Positions 24,220-32,454 are shown, counted from the first letter of the stretch. The stretch is DNA of 39,955 bases from JAFGHJ01 sp964523975 (GCA_964523975.1 CAZGBM010000010.1:1-39955); one strand, 5' to 3'. Made by a program: numbers and translations. Notes: generated by a model not told the origin, from the letters alone.

Positions 24220-24772
24220 TTTCTCCTTTATCTTCCTCCTTTAACAATTCCTGCAGAGTCTTTTCCGTTTTTTCACCAATACTCTTATTATAACCTATTA
24301 TTGTATCAGTTAACTCTCCATTTCTATCCATAATAAAAGAAGTTGGTATCGCCCGAACTCCGTATTTAAGAGCGGTCTCCATATCTCCCAATAGGATAGG
24401 ATAATTAATTTTGAGAAGTTTACTGAAGGATTTTAAATAATTTGCTCTATTCATTCCTACACCCAAGATTACCAGTTCCTCGTCTTTGTATTCATCATAC
24501 AATTTCATAAGATAAGGAATCTCTGCCCTGCAGGGAGGACAATTAATGGACCAGAAATTAATAAGGACCACTTTACCTTTGTAATCGGAAAGAGTATGCT
24601 TATTGCCTTCCGTATCCTCTAATGTAAAATCCGGAGCTGCAATTAGCTTTTCCTCATCTAAATTTGTCTTTTCACTCTTTTTCTCCGATTCTTTTTGGGC
24701 AGACGAACTATTTGCACGGCAAGAAATAGTCGTAAGAAAGCACAAAATAATCAATACGGAAAATCTATTCAA
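24209..24772 (-). CDS. TlpA/ResA-like thioredoxin lipoprotein
   Basis: This 187-residue protein has a lipoprotein signal with lipobox ending at C18 (TISC), a charged linker and a thioredoxin fold with C78-P-P-C81 in NFWSINCPPCRAEI and the cis-Pro motif AIPTSF. It probably reduces disulfides outside the cytoplasm, for example in cytochrome c or surface proteins. The start is a TTG preceded by AGGGGGGAAAT, a strong ribosome binding site, and overlaps the glutaredoxin-like gene's stop. It overlaps the CLSC peptide gene by 11 bases. Its electron source is presumably encoded by the neighbours, since no CcdA is present. Confidence 0.88.
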   Translation of the reverse strand: MNRFSVLIILCFLTTISCRANSSSAQKESEKKSEKTNLDEEKLIAAPDFTLEDTEGNKHTLSDYKGKVVLINFWSINCPPCRAEIPYLMKLYDEYKDEELVILGVGMNRANYLKSFSKLLKINYPILLGDMETALKYGVRAIPTSFIMDRNGELTDTIIGYNKSIGEKTEKTLQELLKEEDKGESEK

Positions 24773-25011
24773 ATTTCCCCCCTTTTTATGTTTAAAACCT
24801 TTCTCAAACGATGTTCATCAAAACCAACGATTTTATTATTTCCGAAAAGAGTAACGGGAACACCGGTTTGTCCGGTTTTGTTTTTAAGTTCCTTCGCAGC
24901 CTCTGGGTATACCGAGATATTTATTTCTTTAAATTTAACTCGATTGTCTTTTAAAAATTTCTTTAGTCTAATACAGTATGGACAGTTTGAACTAGTATAG
25001 ACTCTTATCAT
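24769..25011 (-). CDS. Glutaredoxin-like protein (CPYC)
   Basis: This 80-residue thioredoxin-fold protein has C10-P-Y-C13 and the TGVPVTLFGNNKIVGFDE element (TVP-type cis-Pro and GG-like region) of the small glutaredoxin/NrdH family. It overlaps trxB by four bases and tlpA by four. It likely passes electrons from the reductase to client proteins in the cytoplasm. A second, similar glutaredoxin gene lies at 29731. Confidence 0.88.
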   Translation of the reverse strand: MIRVYTSSNCPYCIRLKKFLKDNRVKFKEINISVYPEAAKELKNKTGQTGVPVTLFGNNKIVGFDEHRLRKVLNIKRGEI

Positions 25012-25967
25012 TTGTTTTCCTCCAGAAATTTATATGCTTCATGAGCTGCAATAGCTCCGTCTCCGATTGCGGTCGCCACCTGTCTGAAACATGTATTTCT
25101 TACATTACCTGCAGCAAAAATCCCTTCTCTTGAAGTTCTCATCCGTTCGTCCGTAATAATAAACCCTTTGTTATCCAATTCCAAATCATCTTTAATTAAA
25201 TCGTTATTCGGGACATCGCCTGCGTAAATGAAGGCTCCTTTTACTTTAAGGTTCTTAACCTCTCCGTTTTTTATATTTTTAATATCAACATTACTCAGCA
25301 GTTTGTCTCCCTTAAAACTCACCACTGAATGAGAAACCAGCAGTTCTATTTTATCGTTTTCATTCAAACGGTCTATCAGTATCGGTTCTGCGGTAGGATG
25401 GTCGAGCATTTCTGTTATAGTTATATGTTTCGCGAATTTTGAAATAAAAAGCGATTCCTGAACCCCGGAGTTCCCTGCCCCAACGACAACAACGTCTTCG
25501 CCTTCAAAGAAAGGTGCATCACAGGTCGCACAGAAAGAAATACCTTTGTTTGTGAATTCTTTTTCTCCGGGGACACCTATCTTCCTGTTGGAAGTACCTG
25601 TTGCCAGAATCAAGCTATCCGAAGTATAAGAACCATTTGAAGTTTTTATCCGAAAGGGTAACTCGTTTAACGTTAATTTTGTAATCTCTTCTGTTCGAAT
25701 TTCCGCACCAAATCTTTCAGCATGCAGAGTATAAAGTTGCCCTAATTCTTGCCCGGAGATTCCTTCAGGAAAACCAGGATAGTTTTCTATTTTTTCAACG
25801 TTAATAATATACCCACCGGGAGTTATTTTTTCGAAAACAATTGTATCGACTTTCGACCTGCCCAGATAAATAGCAGCGGTCAAACCGGCAGGACCTCCGC
25901 CTATTATTGCTGTAGAAAAATGTTTTTTTTCGTTCTTACTTTCTTTTTTGCTTAAAGAAAACTGCAT
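25008..25967 (-). CDS. trxB: Thioredoxin reductase-family flavoprotein, NADPH motif absent
   Basis: This 319-residue FAD enzyme has the FAD motif GGGPAG (23-28), redox-active C146-A-T-C149 (CATCDAPFF) and a second nucleotide motif GAGNSG (163-168). The arginine-rich HRRxxxR motif that binds the NADPH phosphate is missing. At that place the sequence reads TITEMLDHPTAEPI, resembling AhpF or NADH-type enzymes with an acidic residue at the end of the second strand. NADH or another donor is likely. It follows directly on an AhpF-NTD-like gene, so the pair looks like a split AhpF. The ATG abuts the preceding stop. Confidence 0.9.
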   Translation of the reverse strand: MQFSLSKKESKNEKKHFSTAIIGGGPAGLTAAIYLGRSKVDTIVFEKITPGGYIINVEKIENYPGFPEGISGQELGQLYTLHAERFGAEIRTEEITKLTLNELPFRIKTSNGSYTSDSLILATGTSNRKIGVPGEKEFTNKGISFCATCDAPFFEGEDVVVVGAGNSGVQESLFISKFAKHITITEMLDHPTAEPILIDRLNENDKIELLVSHSVVSFKGDKLLSNVDIKNIKNGEVKNLKVKGAFIYAGDVPNNDLIKDDLELDNKGFIITDERMRTSREGIFAAGNVRNTCFRQVATAIGDGAIAAHEAYKFLEENK

Positions 25968-26612
25968 CTATTTCAAAGCTTCCTTTATTTTATCCAGGAA
26001 CATCCCGGGAGGCACATTCCCGGTAAAATTGATTTTATCATTTACAACGATATGTGGAACACTCGAAACCTGATGCTCTTTTGAGAGTTCCTCGAAGTAG
26101 TTGGCATCAACCATTGAACCCCTTATTTTTTCGTTCACAAGCGAGAACTGGTGAGCATTTCTGACGGCACCAGGACAGTATGGACAGCTATGAGTAATAA
26201 AAACTTTTATATCAACAGGACTATCAATTTCCTTCAAACCCTCGATAACATCGGCGGGAAGAGAAAGGTTGTCCGAACCCATATCGTTTATCGCTTCTAC
26301 CAATGAGGTAAATTCGTGCCCTGCAGGTATACCATAAAAGTTAACGAATCCGTTACGCTCCGATTTAACCTTTATTGAAGGACACAGATACAATTCTTCC
26401 GATTTCATCTCCTCGGCATCATCACAGTTTTTCAGAGTAAGCGACAAATTATTATTAAGAGCCACAAGTTCTTCCAACAGCTCTTTTGCTTGTAAAGAAT
26501 ACTCTGATTCTTTTCCCTTTTCTTCAAAATATAGGAGTACTACATTTCTTTTAAGATTTCTTTCGAACTCTTCTCTTAAATATTCTCTATCTCCTTCGCT
26601 TATTAAGCCCAT
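25968..26612 (-). CDS. AhpF N-terminal-domain/PDO-like double thioredoxin protein
   Basis: This 214-residue protein has two thioredoxin folds. The first (about 22-105) lacks a CxxC, the second (about 132-214) has C143-P-Y-C146 and a cis-Pro in VSSVPHIVV. This one-active-site pattern is that of the AhpF N-terminal domain rather than of archaeal PDO with two active sites. It probably shuttles electrons from the adjacent reductase. The ATG at 26612 has AGGAG six bases upstream; an earlier GTG at 26639 has no ribosome binding site. First gene of the six-gene redox operon with promoter at 26631-26658. No AhpC peroxiredoxin is present. Confidence 0.87.
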   Translation of the reverse strand: MGLISEGDREYLREEFERNLKRNVVLLYFEEKGKESEYSLQAKELLEELVALNNNLSLTLKNCDDAEEMKSEELYLCPSIKVKSERNGFVNFYGIPAGHEFTSLVEAINDMGSDNLSLPADVIEGLKEIDSPVDIKVFITHSCPYCPGAVRNAHQFSLVNEKIRGSMVDANYFEELSKEHQVSSVPHIVVNDKINFTGNVPPGMFLDKIKEALK

Positions 26613-26630
26613 CGGGTCTCCTGTTTTTCG

Positions 26631-26658
26631 AAAGTACACACATTAAATCAAATGTCAA
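26631..26658 (-). promoter_or_regulatory. Promoter of the thiol-redox operon
   Basis: TTGACA (26658-26653), a 16-base spacer and TACTTT (26636-26631) are read on the minus strand, 18 bases before the ATG at 26612, leaving space for the AGGAG site. The -10 box is weak. Confidence 0.6.
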
Positions 26659-27080
26659 GAGAGGCCAATAGGACATGGCACTAAGGTACAAAGAAAATCA
26701 GACACTGATAATCGCAGATTTTTTTCTTTGAATTAACCAACCCCACCCCAGATTAATTGCCACAGATGTACACGGATTACCCAACTACTCATCCCGAATT
26801 TTATTTTGTTTAAAATAATAAAATACTTTTTTATATCTGCCTGCCCTGTAGAGAGGAACGACCGTACAAGGGTGTTTATCTGTGTTAATCGGTGGCCATT
26901 TTTAGGGGTTGCAAGAGGGGTTTCTAAAACAACACAATCTTTTTTTCTTTGTGTCTCCGTGTCTTTGTGTGAGAATAAATTTTTGATTTGTAATTTGACA
27001 TTTTGATATTTGCTTTTTGAATTTTTATGGCTCTTGACAACAAAGTTTTTTTATGTATCCTAATTTTTAGTGGAGGTTTG
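26640..27080. repeat. Divergent spacer rich in words, with ask promoter
   Basis: This 441-base spacer has a GGCACTAAGGTACAAAG word (26675-26695), an ACTGATAATCGCAGATT word (26700-26722) and a CCACAGATGTACACGGATT word (26761-26780). A TCTGTGTTAATCGGTGGCC word follows (26878-26900), then a GAGGGGTTTCTAAAAC linker and a 49-nt exact duplicate (26941-26989) of 32697-32745. A TGACATTTTGATATTTGC word (26996-27014) then runs into the ask promoter. No gene is seen. Confidence 0.8.
27034..27061 (+). promoter_or_regulatory. Promoter for the aspartokinase gene
   Basis: TTGACA (27034-27039), a 16-base spacer and TATCCT (27056-27061) lie just before the TGGAGG site of the ATG at 27081. This supports the short start of the aspartokinase. 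Confidence 0.65.
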
Positions 27081-28472
27081 ATGTTAACCGTTGAAAAAAT
27101 TGGTGGAGTTTCAATGTCGAAATTCCAGAATGTACTAAAAAATATAATCATTGGCAATCGTAAAAAGGGAGACTATTACAACAGAATTTTTGTTGTCTCT
27201 GCTTACGAAAACGTAACCAACTGGCTTCTGGAACATAAGAGAACCGGAGAACCCGGAGTTTATGCCAGATTTGCGGCACAGGGAAAATATGACAATTCTC
27301 TGGAGGAAGTTCAGGGCAAATTGCTTAAAATAAACAGGGATTTTATCGATATCGGACTAGATCTGGATATCGCCGATAATTTCATAAAAAACCGGATTCG
27401 GGAAGCCAGGAATTATCTGCATAATATGGCTAACGTTCTGGCTTCGGGTTATCTTGACAGAGACAGTATTTTACTTGCAGCACGTGAAGTTTTGGCTTCC
27501 ATAGGGGAGGCTCATTCGGCTTTCAACTCGGTGAACATTCTTGAAAACAACAATATTAACTCGACTTTTATTGATTTGTGCGGCTTTGAAGATTCCGAGT
27601 TGCTGAGTATCGATGAAAGAATACATAAAAAATTAAAAGGAATAAATTTTTCCAAAACCTTAGCAATTGCTACCGGATATACGAAAGGTACGGAAGGCAT
27701 TATGAGAGAATTCGACAGAGGTTACACCGAGGTTACTTTCAGCAAGGTTGCAGTTGAGGTTGGCGCGGCTGAAGCGGTAATTCATAAGGAATTTCATCTT
27801 TCCTCTGCCGACCCTAAAGTCGTGGGCGAAGATAAAGCTATCCCTGTCGGATTTACCAATTTCAATGTTGCAGACCAGCTTGCAGATATAGGTATGGAAG
27901 CTATTCATCCAAAAGCGTCCAAACCTATCGAGATGGCGGGAATAAATATAAGGATAAAAAATACTTTCGAGCCCGAACACGAAGGAACCTTAATTTCGAA
28001 GGATTATGTGGGAGAAAAATCAAGGGTGGAAGTAATATCCGGGAGCGACGAAGTAGTCGTTATAGAAGTACACGACCCGCTTATGGTTGGTGAAGTTGGT
28101 GCCGACCTTGAAATAATGCAAATCTTGAAAAAACATAAAGTTAGTTATATTTTGAAGGCAACTGATGCAAACAGCATATCAATGGTGATATGGGAGAAAG
28201 ATTCAAGCGAAGAGTTATTAAGTGAATTGAAAGAGAAATATTATAGAATTACCGTTAAGAAAGTAGCCGTTTTGTGTGTGGTTGGAACCAATATCGCAAG
28301 CCCGGGAATTCTTGAAAGAACCACGAAATTGTTGGCGGATAATAAAATTAACGTCGAGTGCGTTTCGCAGTCCTTGCAGCAGGTCAATATGCAGTTCGTT
28401 ATTAACAGAAAAGATTACAATAGAGCTGTTATTGTCCTGAATGATGCACTCTGCGTCAATTATTATGAGTAA
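27081..28472 (+). CDS. Aspartate kinase, ectoine-type (Ask_Ect-like)
   Basis: Aspartate kinase phosphorylates aspartate, the first step to lysine, threonine and methionine. The 463-residue monofunctional protein has VEKIGGVSMSKF at the ATP-binding N-terminus, RIFVVSAY, GEPGVYARF, the VTGY-like ATGYT loop, HKEFHLSSADPK and FEPEHEGTLIS, then ACT-type repeats in the last ~140 residues. This pattern matches the subfamily linked to ectoine synthesis rather than LysC. No ectA/B/C is present here. The ATG at 27081 has TGGAGG upstream; a longer frame starts inside the promoter. 25 bases separate it from the PFK gene, so the two are likely co-transcribed. Confidence 0.88.
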   Translation: MLTVEKIGGVSMSKFQNVLKNIIIGNRKKGDYYNRIFVVSAYENVTNWLLEHKRTGEPGVYARFAAQGKYDNSLEEVQGKLLKINRDFIDIGLDLDIADNFIKNRIREARNYLHNMANVLASGYLDRDSILLAAREVLASIGEAHSAFNSVNILENNNINSTFIDLCGFEDSELLSIDERIHKKLKGINFSKTLAIATGYTKGTEGIMREFDRGYTEVTFSKVAVEVGAAEAVIHKEFHLSSADPKVVGEDKAIPVGFTNFNVADQLADIGMEAIHPKASKPIEMAGINIRIKNTFEPEHEGTLISKDYVGEKSRVEVISGSDEVVVIEVHDPLMVGEVGADLEIMQILKKHKVSYILKATDANSISMVIWEKDSSEELLSELKEKYYRITVKKVAVLCVVGTNIASPGILERTTKLLADNKINVECVSQSLQQVNMQFVINRKDYNRAVIVLNDALCVNYYE

Positions 28473-28497
28473 AAAATGGTAAAATAGGAGAATACAA

Positions 28498-29712
28498 ATG
28501 GCAAAGATAAAAAATATCGGGATTATCACCAGCGGAGGAGATTGCGGCGGACTGAATGCCGTTGTCCGGGGTGCTGCTTGTATGGCTATGGCAAATGGTG
28601 TATCCGCATACATAATACCGAATGGTTACGCCGGACTGTATAATCTTGTGGATATGGAAAAACTAACCAAGTTAGACAAACAGAGAATTGATGCAATAAA
28701 TCCTACACTTGCAGGTTCCGAAGCCGGGCACTCCAGGGTTAAGATTAAGAAAATTCCGGGCGAAGAAAAATACAAAAGAATAAAAGAAGGGCTTAATAAA
28801 TTCGATATAGGCGGCCTTGTGATTTCCGGAGGCGACGATACGGGCAGCGTACTGGTGGACCTCGCGAACCAGGGTATACCCTGTGTACACGCTCCCAAAA
28901 CAATGGACCTTGATTTACAGACTTATTCTGTCGGAGCGGATTCTGCCATCAGTCGAGTGTCGGGTTTTGTCTCGGACCTTAAAACCACAGGGCAAAGTCA
29001 CAACAGAGTAATGGTGATTGAAGTATTCGGGAGATATGCCGGTCATACGGCATTCAGGGGAGGAGTAGGTGCTAACGCCGATTGTATTTTAATTCCCGAA
29101 ATACCTGCAGATTTTGATGTTGTTTACGAACATATGAAACAGAATTATACGAGAAGAATAATTAACAGTGATGTCAAAGCAGGTACTTATACAATCGTCG
29201 TGGCAGAGGGAATAAAAGATGCATCCGGAGGAGAATTGGTTGACGAGAGTCTCGGAGTGGATGCGTTTGGTCATAAAAAACTGGCCGGGGCAGGCAGGTA
29301 TGTCCGGAAGCAGTTGGAGAAAAGACTTAAAGATGACCCAATGATTAAAAATTTTATGAAAGAACAGGGAATGTTTGTCCCGGGACTTTATGAAGTTCCA
29401 GAAGTCCGCGACGTAAAACCGGAGCATCTTGTCCGCTCAGGAAAATCGTCCGCCTTCGACGTAAATTTCGGTATGGAAGCTGGAGCCGGAGCGGTTGTTC
29501 TCTTACTTAAAGGAATTACCGGAGTTACAGTTCAGGATGTAAAAAAAGGAGAAATAAGATACCTCCCTACGGAAGAAGCAATAAAAGAGCGAACCGTTGA
29601 TCTTGATATGATTTCTTTTTATGAAATTCTTGGTGTATGTTTTGGCAGAAAGCCGGTGCCATATAAAGTAAAGTTCAAAGAAAACAAGGGAGAAATAGAA
29701 CGTCATCTGTAA
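28498..29712 (+). CDS. 6-phosphofructokinase, predicted PPi-dependent
   Basis: PFK phosphorylates fructose 6-phosphate. The 404-residue protein has TSGGDCGGLNAVVRG, GGDDTGS (D114 where ATP enzymes have Gly), PKTMDLDL (K134 where ATP enzymes have Gly, D137/D139 kept) and EVFGRYAGHTAFRGG. The Asp plus Lys combination is the signature of pyrophosphate-dependent, reversible PFK, so glycolysis and gluconeogenesis could share it. The usual TIDND is TMDLD. TAGGAG precedes the ATG. It follows the aspartokinase and precedes a glutaredoxin. Phosphoryl donor is predicted, not proven. Confidence 0.9.
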   Translation: MAKIKNIGIITSGGDCGGLNAVVRGAACMAMANGVSAYIIPNGYAGLYNLVDMEKLTKLDKQRIDAINPTLAGSEAGHSRVKIKKIPGEEKYKRIKEGLNKFDIGGLVISGGDDTGSVLVDLANQGIPCVHAPKTMDLDLQTYSVGADSAISRVSGFVSDLKTTGQSHNRVMVIEVFGRYAGHTAFRGGVGANADCILIPEIPADFDVVYEHMKQNYTRRIINSDVKAGTYTIVVAEGIKDASGGELVDESLGVDAFGHKKLAGAGRYVRKQLEKRLKDDPMIKNFMKEQGMFVPGLYEVPEVRDVKPEHLVRSGKSSAFDVNFGMEAGAGAVVLLLKGITGVTVQDVKKGEIRYLPTEEAIKERTVDLDMISFYEILGVCFGRKPVPYKVKFKENKGEIERHL

Positions 29713-29730
29713 AATTAAAAGGAGGGAAAA

Positions 29731-29970
29731 ATGACCAAAATAATCGTTTATTCGACTCCCACCTGTCCCTACTGTTCTCTGGTTAAAGATTATCTTAAAG
29801 GGAAAAAAATCGAGTTTGAAGAAAAAGATGTTTCGAATGATAGAGAAGCTGCCAGAGACATGATTGAGAAATCAGGCCAGATGGGAGTCCCCCAAATTGA
29901 CATAAATGGAAAGATTATAGTCGGTTTCAATAGAGATGCTATAGATGAAGAGTTAAACAAGATGAAGTAG
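29731..29970 (+). CDS. Glutaredoxin-like protein (second copy)
   Basis: This 79-residue thioredoxin-fold protein has C12-P-Y-C15 and GQMGVPQIDINGKIIVGF (cis-Pro and binding elements) of the small glutaredoxin/NrdH family. It is related to the protein from 24769-25011. A perfect AAAAGGAGGG ribosome binding site precedes the ATG. The next gene, a ferritin-like protein, starts 34 bases on. Confidence 0.88.
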   Translation: MTKIIVYSTPTCPYCSLVKDYLKGKKIEFEEKDVSNDREAARDMIEKSGQMGVPQIDINGKIIVGFNRDAIDEELNKMK

Positions 29971-30004
29971 AGTACTGCTTTGGCTTTTAACAGGAGGAGT
30001 GGGA

Positions 30005-30478
30005 ATGGCAATTTTTGAAGCAAAAGAGATTTTTAAATTTGCGATAAGGATTGAGGAAAATGGCGAAAAGTTTTATCGCTTTGCAAGCGACCTGGTTAAA
30101 GACAACGAGACAAAAAAGATATTCAATTATCTTGCGGACGAAGAGGTAAAGCATAAGAAGATTTTTACCGATTTGCTTTCCAAGATAACTAAAGATGTGG
30201 ATTTCGGAAATTATTCTGATGAATATTTTGAATATTTAAAGTATTATACCGACAATGTGATCTTTACCGAAGAACAGTTGGAAAAACAAAAAAAAGAAGT
30301 AAAAGATGTTCTTTCTGCCATTAGATTTGCCATGCAGCAGGAGCTGGATTCGGTTCTTTATTATCACGAGGTAGAAAAATTTGTATCCTCCAAACAGAAG
30401 GATTTGATAGAGGGAATAATTGCAGAAGAGCGAAAACATTATGCAAAGCTCGCTGAAATGAAAGAAAACTTAAAATAA
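30005..30478 (+). CDS. Ferritin-like (rubrerythrin-type) diiron protein
   Basis: This 157-residue four-helix protein has two diiron-site halves: an EENGEKFY helix (about 17-24) with ADEEVKH (44-50), and QELDSVLYY with AEERKH in the second half. The pattern matches the ferritin-like/rubrerythrin erythrin domain without the C-terminal rubredoxin. It probably reduces peroxide or binds iron in an anaerobe. The ATG at 30005 follows CAGGAGGAGTGGGA; a GTG two codons upstream is less suitable. It lies in line with glutaredoxin and MBL genes. Confidence 0.87.
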   Translation: MAIFEAKEIFKFAIRIEENGEKFYRFASDLVKDNETKKIFNYLADEEVKHKKIFTDLLSKITKDVDFGNYSDEYFEYLKYYTDNVIFTEEQLEKQKKEVKDVLSAIRFAMQQELDSVLYYHEVEKFVSSKQKDLIEGIIAEERKHYAKLAEMKENLK

Positions 30479-30479
30479 C

Positions 30480-31271
30480 TTGACTGGCAAAAAGGATTCC
30501 TCTCTTAAAATTATCGTTTTGGGTTCCGGAAGCTGCGTTCCTTCCTTTAAAAGATTTCCGGCTTCTTATTTTTTCCATCCTATCGATTTGAAAGAAAACT
30601 GGCTCGTTGATATAGGCGAAGGGGCTCTTTTTCGATTATCCGAAGCGGGAGAATCTTACAAGGAGATAGACAGAATATTTATAAGCCACACTCATCCCGA
30701 CCATATCGGAGCTCTTGTTCCTTTACTTCTTGCTCTGAAATATACCCCCGATTTTAAGAGAAAAAAAACTTTATATATATACGGTTCTGATGACATCCGA
30801 AAATATCTTCAGATTAACCTGGATTTTGCCCCTTATCTCAAGAGCAATTTCCCTCTGGAATTTATTTCCCTTTCTCCGGATAGTGAAGTTAAGTTTAAGA
30901 ATTGTTCATTGAACACAAAAAAGATGAAGCATTTTGACCCCACTTTAGGGTATAGATGGGATCTCAATGGAAGCATTATAGTTTACGGGGCTGACGGTGG
31001 GGTTTCGGATGACCTGATTGAACTTTCCGAAAACGCCGATTTGCTAATCCTGGAAAGTTCCTATCCTAAAGACAATCCAATCCCCGGACATTTAACTACT
31101 TACCAAGCCGGTAAAATCGCAAAAAAAGCAAAAGCAAAACGATTGATGCTGACCCATTTTTATCCTGAAGTTGCCGGGATGAACGAAGAAGAAATATTGG
31201 CTGAAGTAAGGGCTTCAGGATACCAGGGAAAAATTCTTTTAGCGAAAGATTTAATGAATCTCAAAATTTAA
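30480..31271 (+). CDS. MBL-fold hydrolase, RNase Z-like
   Basis: This 263-residue metallo-beta-lactamase-fold protein starts with LKIIVLGSGSCVP (the LGTGS-type start of RNase Z-like enzymes), has HTHPDH (near 70-75) and later metal ligands H151, D174 (GADGG) and H230 (LTHFYP). Substrate unknown. The start is a TTG one base after the ferritin stop, with a weak upstream site, so coupling is likely. Its last three sense codons and stop sit within an intergenic repeat word also found at 3742 and 32550. Confidence 0.85.
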   Translation: MTGKKDSSLKIIVLGSGSCVPSFKRFPASYFFHPIDLKENWLVDIGEGALFRLSEAGESYKEIDRIFISHTHPDHIGALVPLLLALKYTPDFKRKKTLYIYGSDDIRKYLQINLDFAPYLKSNFPLEFISLSPDSEVKFKNCSLNTKKMKHFDPTLGYRWDLNGSIIVYGADGGVSDDLIELSENADLLILESSYPKDNPIPGHLTTYQAGKIAKKAKAKRLMLTHFYPEVAGMNEEEILAEVRASGYQGKILLAKDLMNLKI

Positions 31272-31476
31272 AAAGCAAAACGACTAAATTCGGATTTAGG
31301 TAACCAAGTCACGAGTCGCCAGTCTCTAGTCAAGAGTCAAAACAAAAAAAATAAAAAACTCTGTGTTCTCCGTGTCTCTGTGTGAGATTAATTGGTGGTG
31401 CGGGATGGGTTTTTAACGAACATTAAAACATGACGTTAGGGTGTGGTTGAGGCGCTGTGTACTCTGGGTAATTTTG
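31272..31476. repeat. Word mosaic between convergent genes
   Basis: The gap between convergent genes holds the TCAAAATTTAAAAAGCAAAA word (31261-31284, reaching into the MBL gene), a CACGAGTCGCCAGTCTCTAG word (about 31311-31338), a CTCTGTGTTCTCCGTGTCTC word (31359-31392), a G-rich linker and GGCGCTGTGTACTCTGGG (31450-31467). No terminator hairpin is seen. Confidence 0.75.
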
Positions 31477-32454
31477 TTATTTGTTCAACGCTTTGATGTA
31501 TTGCAGCCGGTCATAAAGTTCGGTCTTCTCATCTTCTTTTTTACTGAGTTTTCCTCTGAATTCCTCAATACTGTCATAATTGTGTTCACTCATCCAGGAT
31601 TCAATCTCCTTCTGCATATCCTTTATGTAATCCAACCCGTTTTTATACAATGTCGAGCAGATTTCCACGGCTTTTGCTCCGGCGAGAATCTGTTTTATTA
31701 CGTCTTTTCCGGTATGGATACCGGTCGTTGCGGCAAAATCGCATTTAATGCGGCCGGATAAAAGTGCTACCCAACGCAGAGGATTGCCGATTTCGTTCGG
31801 CGAGCTCAAGGGATTTCCTTCCACCAGCTTAATCTTTTTAATATCTATATCAAGCTGATAGAACCGGTTGAACAAAACTAGCCCCCGGACACCTTTTCCC
31901 GCGAGCTCGTTAACTGTTCTCGCCATCGAGGTAAAATACGGACCAATCTTAACAGCCACAGGTAAATTAATTTGCGCGAGTACCGAGTCCACGACATCCA
32001 TATATACGGACTCGATTTCTTCGCTGCTTCTTTCTAAATTGCTTGGAAGAATCGAGACGTTGAGTTCGATGGCATCTGCACCCGAGGTCTCCAGTTGTTT
32101 AGCATAATCAATCCACCACCTGGGAGATATGCAATTCAGACTTGCGATTATAGGAATTGAAGTTTCTTTCTTTGCTTGTGTTATCAAGTCCAAATATGTG
32201 CTGGGACCATTGGACATACTCATTCCTCTGACATATTCAAAAGCCTCCGTGTGTCCGGTCATCCAGACATTATCTATCAATTCTTCGGTTTCCGATTCGA
32301 TTTGCTCTTCGAAAAGCGACTTCAAAACGACTGCTCCCGCACCTGCCTCCTCGCATTTTTTTATACTTTCAATATTTCCGGTCAAATCGCAGCTCGAAAC
32401 GATTAAAGGGGTTTTCAGCTCAAGCCCCATGTATATCGTAGAAAGATTTGCCAT
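31477..32454 (-). CDS. Dihydroorotate dehydrogenase-like FMN protein
   Basis: This 325-residue protein is a TIM-barrel relative of dihydroorotate dehydrogenase. It has TPLIVSSCDLTGN at the start, IELNVSILPSN in the middle where true PyrD enzymes have a conserved NLSCPN, and AATTGIHTGKDVIKQILAGA in the FMN phosphate site. Lacking the NxSCPN signature, it probably does not oxidise dihydroorotate. Such proteins are common in anaerobes and their substrate is unknown. AAAGGAGG precedes the ATG. A single gene. Confidence 0.85.
   Translation of the reverse strand: MANLSTIYMGLELKTPLIVSSCDLTGNIESIKKCEEAGAGAVVLKSLFEEQIESETEELIDNVWMTGHTEAFEYVRGMSMSNGPSTYLDLITQAKKETSIPIIASLNCISPRWWIDYAKQLETSGADAIELNVSILPSNLERSSEEIESVYMDVVDSVLAQINLPVAVKIGPYFTSMARTVNELAGKGVRGLVLFNRFYQLDIDIKKIKLVEGNPLSSPNEIGNPLRWVALLSGRIKCDFAATTGIHTGKDVIKQILAGAKAVEICSTLYKNGLDYIKDMQKEIESWMSEHNYDSIEEFRGKLSKKEDEKTELYDRLQYIKALNK

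Noticed and set aside
26697..27000. CRISPR array or phage attachment repeats
   Set aside because: The repeats are not regularly spaced, have no unique spacers, and the same words occur across the whole window; no cas or integrase gene is present.
26806..27006. A 66-codon plus-strand frame in the spacer before the aspartokinase
   Set aside because: It consists of intergenic words and has no recognisable protein features.
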